A stretch of 61,436 bases of DNA from Kalymmatonema hyalinum WJT4-NPBG1 (GTDB lineage: Bacteria > Cyanobacteriota > Cyanobacteriia > Cyanobacteriales > Nostocaceae), in the NCBI GenBank assembly GCA_019359075.1, contig JAHHIB010000051.1, positions 1 through 61,436 on the forward strand, written 5' to 3'. Positions 55,906 through 61,436 of the stretch are shown piece by piece. The notes beneath the pieces were generated by a model. The model was not told the origin of the DNA. It did not search any database and saw nothing but the letters and a program-made list of their open reading frames with translations. A program made the translations under genes and the position numbers. How positions within the stretch are numbered: the first letter of the stretch is position 1; the number at the start of each line of letters is the position of its first letter.

Positions 55906-56777
55906 GCCTTTTAGATTATTTCAAAGGGTGAAACCTGAATCAACTTCGTAGTCAGGGCTTTAGTCTTTATTTTATCTTCCTACTCGCTTCCCGCAAGAAA
56001 CGCCTTTGCAACCCTTGAAGCCGCTTGTTTGGCGTGTAAGTCTTGCAGACAGGTTCCCCCAACAAAGCAGCGTGTCTGCAGGACATAACTTTTCATCCCG
56101 CAAATATGCAACGCCGTAATTTTACAGTGGGAAGGAACTCTCACCTGATCACCTTGCCTACTTGTTCTTTTTATAGTACAAATATACTATAATAGAAATA
56201 CCACCTTACAACGGTTTTCTGTAGCTCAGATCTTGCACCCAACAAGAGCCAGAGGCTCTAATATCTCGTTACCAGGTTCAACCTGGTAACGAGGGTTTGG
56301 AGGCTTCGCCGACTCACTGTTGCAATTGCAAGATCTCAGGTAGGGTGTCTCATCATTTAATACCAAGTTGCATTCATACAGGTAACTTTCTCTTTTTCCT
56401 CTCTGTGTTACGGACACTTTCTATCTCCTGCGGAGACGCTGCTTTGAACAACGGGGGGAACCCCCCTCCGGGTATGCCTTCGGCACGCTACGCGAACACC
56501 AGTCGCCTGCGGAGGGTTTCCCTCCTGCAGCGCTGGTTCACCGCACAGAAGTGTCCTCCTCTGCGTTCTGTGCGGTTAATTCAGAAAATTCTCTCTTTGA
56601 ACGCAACTTGGTATAAAAACCGCTGTAAGCAAGAAGCTGGCATACCTTTTTCGCATGGCATTTTGCGTGTTTACCCTCAAAATTTAAGGTTTTTAAGAAG
56701 GTTTTCTTGCCGAGGGTGACGCAACAAAAAACCATGAATTAACATGATGGTTAAACTTAATTAAAGTAGGTGTAAAT
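55906..56777. other. Long intergenic region with repeats before the VWA gene
   Basis: About 870 bases. It contains a strong palindrome at 56265-56293 and a GC-rich cluster of interspersed repeats at about 56430-56580 (several CCCTCC/GGAGGG and GCCTTCGGC-type inverted pairs). I see no gene. The last 60 bases should hold the VWA gene promoter. Confidence 0.4.
56265..56293. repeat. 13-bp-stem palindrome
   Basis: CTCGTTACCAGGT is followed three bases later by its exact complement. It belongs to the dispersed palindromes of the 'CGTTCCCAGG' type and lies in non-coding sequence. Confidence 0.7.
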
Positions 56778-59336
56778 ATGGCAAGAAAAGCTAGAAAAAA
56801 TAACGTTGCCCGCTCTCAAAATATCAATAGTAATTTTACTAATAATACTAGAACAAAATTCACCCTTTATAACTTTGCTGGTAAAGAAAAAGCGTACTAC
56901 TTAGTAGACAGAGTACATTTAGAAAGAAAGCCGGGTGATATTTCACAAAAAGCAGTAGCACATAGTATTATTATCATCGACCGTTCTGGCTCAATGTCTT
57001 GTGATATCCAGGCATTGAAAGAAACTTTGATTAAGCTTTTAACTCTTGATGAATACATCAACTACCAGCTCGTCATCACTTTAATATCGTATTCTTCTAA
57101 AGGCGACGTAACCTGTCACTTCCAGCGAATTCCCATTCAAGAAGTGATGAAACCAAGTTCTCGCTACGTAGAAGAAATTAAACGAATTCAAGCTACCTAT
57201 CTAACTTGCATATCTCAAGCAATGCAGATGGCAAAATCTCTGATTCAAGAGGAAGAACTTACTGCCATAACTTTGCACAGCGACGGCTATGCAAATGATA
57301 CCAGCCCGAGCGCAGAAGCAAAAGCTTTAGAGGCGATTTGTGAAGAACTCAAAAGCATGGATGTTTTTGTCAACACCATCGCTTATTCTAACGCTTCTGA
57401 CTTTAAGCTGCTTTCCAAAATTGCCAACACTGTCTCTGGTTTGTGCATTCAAGCTGGCGATGTGAGAGAAGTTTATGATGCTATTTACAGCACTGCAAAA
57501 TTGTTAGGTGGTTCAGTCGCACCAGCAATAGAAGAACCTTTAGCTGCTGATTATACCTATCAAATTTTACTTTCAACAAGTGCGAAGAAAATTAATGGTA
57601 CAGCAGGAACATTAAAAATCTTTGGTTTGAAACCAGATGATGAATTTCTCATTTACAAATATAAGCAAATCAGTAAAGAAGCTTATGAGCAATTAAATGT
57701 ACCTGTAGCTCAAAATGATCAGTCTGTGTATGCATTTGCCAAAGCAAATTTGGTAGAAGGAAATTTGAATACTGCCAAGTATGCTATTGCGAGTACCTTT
57801 GATGCCACTTTAACAGAAAGACACGCCAAAGCGCTGACAAATGAGCAAGTCGCAGATTTTGCACAAGACATTGACATTGCACTGTTCTATCCCAATATCT
57901 TGCGAGAGCATGAAATCCTAGATAAGGTGAAGGTGAACGAGAGGATTTCTCTGTTAGAACTCATCAAAATATTGGAAGAACATAACAATAGCATCATTGT
58001 TAACATCGAGCACTTGCAGAACAATTATCAAAGAAAAGGAATCAAAAGAGTTAAAGGTTGCAGGGATGGAAATGGCAACTTGATTAAACCTTGGCTGAGA
58101 ACCGAATATATAGATAAAGCTGGCTATGTTGGGATGGGTTCGTTTGAGATTAACCACAACACCGCCACTATCAATATGCTTATTACCCGTAAAGTGAGAC
58201 TTGTCAAAGCTGAGGACAAAACCCGAATTATTGATGTTGCCGGTTTGCTGATGAATGACTTGGCTACCTTTAATAATTACACCATCGTTAGTGATGGTGA
58301 AGTCAATGTGAAGTCACTTAAAGTCAAAATAAGTAGTAAAAAAGCCTTTGATGTACTTAAGCAAAAAGGTGTATTGGAAAAAGATGGTTCGCCAGCAGAG
58401 GAATTTGACTTCCGCAGTGAATATACTATCAAGCTAGAACATTTACCTCTTGTGCCTTTTGACGGACAGTATAGCAACATTGATGGTTTGTTTTCTGAAC
58501 TAGGAGAAATCAAAGTTCTCTCTAGTATTATTTCTGCTCATCTGAAAGAAGAGTCAGATATCTTCTTAGCAGAACAGTTGGAAGAGTTAAAGAAGCATTA
58601 TATTTCAAAAAATCTTTACATAAACTTCCCAACAACGAACGAATACACCGATATCAAGGAAGCGCTAATCAACGGTACTCTTGATTCAAGAATTAGCTAT
58701 AAAATCGACATTGGCAGCAAAGATATACTTAACCTTAGTAAACTGCATACAGCAAATAAATTCCTTGATAGGATTTATCGGCTTTATGACAAAGAAACTG
58801 GGGAAATTTTCCAGAAACCTGCTTTTGATCTGGCGTTCAATGAAAATATTGCCTTCGCTCACAAGCAATTGTCATCACGTACAAAATTCACGAAAGTCGA
58901 TGAATTCATGAAACCAATTTTTGATGACTTTCTTGGTTTGGAAAAGAACGGGAGAGTGACAGCTATTCTTGCAAAAGTTGGTGCTGAGAATCTTGTACGG
59001 GTGTTGCAAGATAAATCGAATGGCAAACCTGTTAGCAAAGAGGAAATGGTTGACGCTTTGACAGCGGCGAATACCAAATTGGTGGCGTATGGAGAGAGAA
59101 TTTACCGGGATAACATTTGTCCTTTGGTGTTCTACATTGGTTCTACTGGGCTTTTGCCAGATGAAATGAACGCCGTAGCATCCACTGCAGAGGAACTTGC
59201 TGCAAAATACCTAAACTTGCAGTTTTCTAAAGATGAGATAGAAGGGACGTTTTTTGAGGTAGGTGAGAGTATTATCAGCGTGTATGGGAAGACTGAGTAT
59301 TACACCAAGAAGGTTGTCGTTGGGGTAGAGGAGTGA
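56778..59336 (+). CDS. Large von Willebrand factor A domain protein of unknown function
   Basis: 852 residues. After a basic, Asn-rich N-terminus (about 1-28) a VWA domain spans about 60-250, with the metal-ion-dependent adhesion site intact: Asp68, Ser70, Ser72 (IIDRSGSMS), a Thr in ATYLTCIS and Asp in TLHSDGYAND. The remaining 600 residues have no domain I can name; they are charged, mixed alpha/beta, with no membrane helix or signal peptide. VWA proteins often work with MoxR-type ATPases, but none is adjacent. Composition is more AT-rich than the housekeeping genes, which may indicate transfer. Confidence 0.8.
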   Translation: MARKARKNNVARSQNINSNFTNNTRTKFTLYNFAGKEKAYYLVDRVHLERKPGDISQKAVAHSIIIIDRSGSMSCDIQALKETLIKLLTLDEYINYQLVITLISYSSKGDVTCHFQRIPIQEVMKPSSRYVEEIKRIQATYLTCISQAMQMAKSLIQEEELTAITLHSDGYANDTSPSAEAKALEAICEELKSMDVFVNTIAYSNASDFKLLSKIANTVSGLCIQAGDVREVYDAIYSTAKLLGGSVAPAIEEPLAADYTYQILLSTSAKKINGTAGTLKIFGLKPDDEFLIYKYKQISKEAYEQLNVPVAQNDQSVYAFAKANLVEGNLNTAKYAIASTFDATLTERHAKALTNEQVADFAQDIDIALFYPNILREHEILDKVKVNERISLLELIKILEEHNNSIIVNIEHLQNNYQRKGIKRVKGCRDGNGNLIKPWLRTEYIDKAGYVGMGSFEINHNTATINMLITRKVRLVKAEDKTRIIDVAGLLMNDLATFNNYTIVSDGEVNVKSLKVKISSKKAFDVLKQKGVLEKDGSPAEEFDFRSEYTIKLEHLPLVPFDGQYSNIDGLFSELGEIKVLSSIISAHLKEESDIFLAEQLEELKKHYISKNLYINFPTTNEYTDIKEALINGTLDSRISYKIDIGSKDILNLSKLHTANKFLDRIYRLYDKETGEIFQKPAFDLAFNENIAFAHKQLSSRTKFTKVDEFMKPIFDDFLGLEKNGRVTAILAKVGAENLVRVLQDKSNGKPVSKEEMVDALTAANTKLVAYGERIYRDNICPLVFYIGSTGLLPDEMNAVASTAEELAAKYLNLQFSKDEIEGTFFEVGESIISVYGKTEYYTKKVVVGVEE

Positions 59337-59370
59337 AGTAGCGACCGCACCGAATAAAGAGACTACAAAA

Positions 59371-60006
59371 TCATGGCAAATGTTGTTGTGCCCAAAGTAC
59401 AGCCTGAATTCGGTCACGAACACCTAACTGGCTGAAAATTTGAGAGACATAATTTCTCACGGTTCCTTCTGTAAGGTGCAGTTCTTGAGCAATTTCACGA
59501 TTATTTTTTCCCTGTTTCATTAACTTCAAAATTTCCAGTTCACGTTGACTTAACAGGTAGTCAGAATCATCTTTTGGGCGTGAAGAATTAGGTTTTAACT
59601 GAGTAACAACTTTCGGAACAATCGATGGTCCGAGTTGACAGTACCCCAGATAAACTGAACGAATGGCTGTCACAATCTGTTCAATTGGGGTGTGTTTGAG
59701 TAAGTAACCAAGTGCGCCTGCTTGGAGTGATTGCCAGACATACTCATCATCATCAAATGTCGTCAGTACTAAAATCCGTATCCAAGGATAACGTTGCATA
59801 ATCTCACGAGTAGCCGCAACGCCATTGCAAAGTGGCATTCGGACATCCATCAAAATGACATCGGGTTGTAGGTGTTGGGTGAAGGCGATCGCCTCACGTC
59901 CATGACTCGCTTGTCCAACCACATCCAAGTCCGCTTCAGCAGATAGCAATATGGCTAAGTCCTGCCGAAAAATATCCTGGTCATCAACAACTAACAGGCG
60001 AATCAT
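59371..60006 (-). CDS. NarL/LuxR-family response regulator (orphan)
   Basis: About 211 residues from ATG 60006 (MIRLLVVDDQDIFRQDL). The receiver has the DDQ pair, phospho-acceptor Asp in VILMDVRMPLCNG and Thr/Lys positions (LTTFDDDEYV, LLKHTP). The C-terminal LuxR helix-turn-helix (about 145-208) shows LSQRELEILKLMKQGKNNREIAQEL. No histidine kinase is encoded next to it. It converges with the VWA gene, 34 bases apart. An upstream in-frame ATG at 60060 exists but lies before the domain. Confidence 0.92.
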   Translation of the reverse strand: MIRLLVVDDQDIFRQDLAILLSAEADLDVVGQASHGREAIAFTQHLQPDVILMDVRMPLCNGVAATREIMQRYPWIRILVLTTFDDDEYVWQSLQAGALGYLLKHTPIEQIVTAIRSVYLGYCQLGPSIVPKVVTQLKPNSSRPKDDSDYLLSQRELEILKLMKQGKNNREIAQELHLTEGTVRNYVSQIFSQLGVRDRIQAVLWAQQHLP

Positions 60007-60299
60007 AGCGGAAGTATGATTTGAATCTGCGTGCCTGAGTCTGGAATACTCTAAAAACACTGTGATCCACAGCTTACAATTAAAAGCCCCCAGTGGGTGC
60101 TACTACTGGAGGCTTCTGCTGAACCGATTTCATTCGCTCCATACTATCGATGCGAGCATTTGTAAATCCCCTTTCTACAGCAAGAGTTCAAGTCACAAAA
60201 ATTTGTATCGGTTAATACAAGATATAAAGAAGTTCACTTCTCGCAATCTAAAATGTCGGTAAATTGTGGTTAGACGACATACAGGTGTTTAAAAATTCT

Positions 60300-60989
60300 C
60301 TAAAATATCTGCCAAGCTATTACTTCTAAGTTTTCTAACGTTTTTAAAAAATCTGAAAAGGTTTTAGCTTCAAGTAAATCTTTTAGTAATTCTGATCCAT
60401 CAAAATTTTCATTTTCTTTTTTTAAAATACTAATTATACTTTTTGTTGATGCTTTTACATCTGGCTCAAATCTTATTTTATAATCTTTAATTTTGTTACT
60501 TCTAAAAATACTGCACTCTTCTACTTGCCGCGCTAGAGTATGTGGAAGAATCAATGTGAAATCCATTTTAGATATGTAATTATTATTTATCTCTGATTCT
60601 GCTTTTACTAAAAAATCTCTCGCTTCTCTCGCTGTAGTTATCGCTTTTTCTTGTAAAGAAACTCTTTGAGCGTACTTGTATGTAGTTAATTCCTCAAAAC
60701 TTTTTTTGTAAACCTCATTTTCTTCTTTAATTTTTTTAGATTTAGAACTTGTAAATGTGGACGAATTTAATCGCAACTGGTTTTCGATTTCATCAAGTCT
60801 ATCTGTAAGATTCTTAAGATTCTTTTTTCCTTCTTTAATCTGGTTTTGATATTTGAATTTACATAAAACGTCATTTTCAATAGACAAAGCATATTCTATT
60901 TTTCCTATTAGTCCAATTTGAGTTTCATACTGTTGGTCAAGATTTTCTTTTTCTTTTTCTAATCTAAAACGTTGTCCATCTGATAGCAT
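60300..60989 (-). CDS. Coiled-coil protein with effector-associated-domain-like N-terminus
   Basis: About 229 residues from the ATG at 60989 (MLSDGQRFRLEKEKENLDQQ). Residues about 1-75 match the pattern seen in front of cyanobacterial caspase, TIR and STAND proteins: LS..QR.RLE.E...L..QYE, then IEYALSIENDVLCKFKYQNQI and LDEIENQL. The rest is charged and helical with a globular C-terminal part (FTLILPHTLARQVEECSIF ... LENLEVIAWQIF) that I do not recognise. It is very AT-rich and Lys-rich compared with its neighbours. It could be a stand-alone adaptor (inference). Confidence 0.6.
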   Translation of the reverse strand: MLSDGQRFRLEKEKENLDQQYETQIGLIGKIEYALSIENDVLCKFKYQNQIKEGKKNLKNLTDRLDEIENQLRLNSSTFTSSKSKKIKEENEVYKKSFEELTTYKYAQRVSLQEKAITTAREARDFLVKAESEINNNYISKMDFTLILPHTLARQVEECSIFRSNKIKDYKIRFEPDVKASTKSIISILKKENENFDGSELLKDLLEAKTFSDFLKTLENLEVIAWQIF

Positions 60990-61183
60990 ATTTTGTAGTT
61001 TTAACAAAGTTTAACTGATAGACTAACTTATTTTTTCAATTTTGAAAAGTATTGAATTTATATATTTAATTTATATAATAGTGTTAAATAAGTATATATA
61101 CTCATTTAAAGGAGCGAATATATCGCCCATTTTGTACCACTATTTTTTCATTACGTTAGGGGTGTACTTAAACGGATCGTTGT

Positions 61184-61318
61184 ATGAATACAAATAAACT
61201 GCCAAGGAAAACAACTGATTTCTTTGCTTATCTTGAAACGCTTAGTGAAGAGGAGCGGGAAAAAGTAATGGAGAATTATAAAAGCCCTGATGATGAGAAA
61301 TTTATATTAACTAAGTAG
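61184..61318 (+). CDS. Small hypothetical protein
   Basis: A 44-codon frame with ATG start: MNTNKLPRKTTDFFAYLETL, then SEEEREKVMENYKS. It is acidic and predicted helical, with protein-like composition in an AT-rich region. There is no clear ribosome-binding site and no family recognised, so it may be real or chance. Confidence 0.3.
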   Translation: MNTNKLPRKTTDFFAYLETLSEEEREKVMENYKSPDDEKFILTK

Positions 61319-61436
61319 GTGGGCGGGAAAATTTCTAACTATGTAACGAAAACTTAACTTAAGCAGTTGGAGTTAAATTTGACACGTCGTGTACTGTAGT
61401 TCCCTTTTTCTCCCCTAGCCTTGACACCATCAATTA

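Overview
The window comes from a filamentous, Nostocales-type cyanobacterium. Supporting signs are frequent HIP1 octamers (GCGATCGC), a cyanobacterial KdpD that lacks its kinase half, a cyanobacterial-type Mrp operon without full-length MrpA, SbtB, a CPP1-like (chaperone-like protein of POR1) gene, DUF2811 and DUF1822 proteins, a Ser/Thr kinase with pentapeptide repeats, and many short interspersed palindromic repeats. It is chromosomal, mixing housekeeping genes (recA, xseAB, hemL, hisIE, lysC, hppD) with accessory islands and a large number of gene remnants. I found no rRNA, tRNA or CRISPR array.

Layout. 0-9.6 kb: an AraC-type regulator remnant, a sensor kinase/NarL regulator pair, and the divergent kdpA-B-F-(kdpC fragment)-C-D potassium-uptake operon. 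9.6-16.9 kb: an xseB fragment, a membrane orthocaspase fused to a periplasmic solute-binding domain, a TolC-family porin, xseA-xseB and recA with a candidate LexA site. 16.9-21.3 kb: a seven-gene Mrp sodium/proton antiporter operon in which every junction is a 4-bp ATGA overlap, headed by a P-type ATPase fragment. 21.5-25.5 kb: an apparently intact IscB nuclease with a recognisable omega-RNA, an AAA-like protein with degenerate ATP motifs, and a decayed ISKra4 transposase. 25.7-28.7 kb: an NhaS3-like sodium/proton antiporter, SbtB directly behind a truncated BicA/SulP start, and IS630 and IS4 scraps. This looks like an eroded sodium/bicarbonate cluster. 29-35.4 kb: Ser/Thr kinase, metallothionein with an SmtB-type operator, hemL, a ChaB-like gene, hisIE and two small secreted proteins.

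35.6-39.5 kb: a compact three-gene unit made of a sigma-like protein with an internally duplicated domain, a DUF1822 protein, and a CHAT protease anchored by one membrane helix with a cysteine-containing external domain. 39.6-56 kb: a GH31 glycosidase with an MFS remnant behind it, DUF2811, an OmpR regulator, CPP1-like, a HAD hydrolase, HPPD, a parvulin, a tandem-duplicated protein of unknown function, an NCS2 permease, GNAT, an orphan DUF433 protein and lysC. 56-61.4 kb: a large solitary VWA protein, an orphan NarL regulator and a coiled-coil protein with an effector-associated-domain-like N-terminus.

Themes. Monovalent-cation handling dominates the left half (Kdp, Mrp, NhaS3-like) together with SbtB, which fits sodium-dependent bicarbonate uptake. 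Two caspase-fold proteins are membrane-anchored in opposite domain order: sensor-TM-protease at 10-12 kb and protease-TM-ectodomain at 37.6-39.5 kb. The best candidates for under-described biology are the sigma-like/DUF1822/CHAT unit, the solute-binding-protein/orthocaspase fusion, and the IscB-omegaRNA locus.
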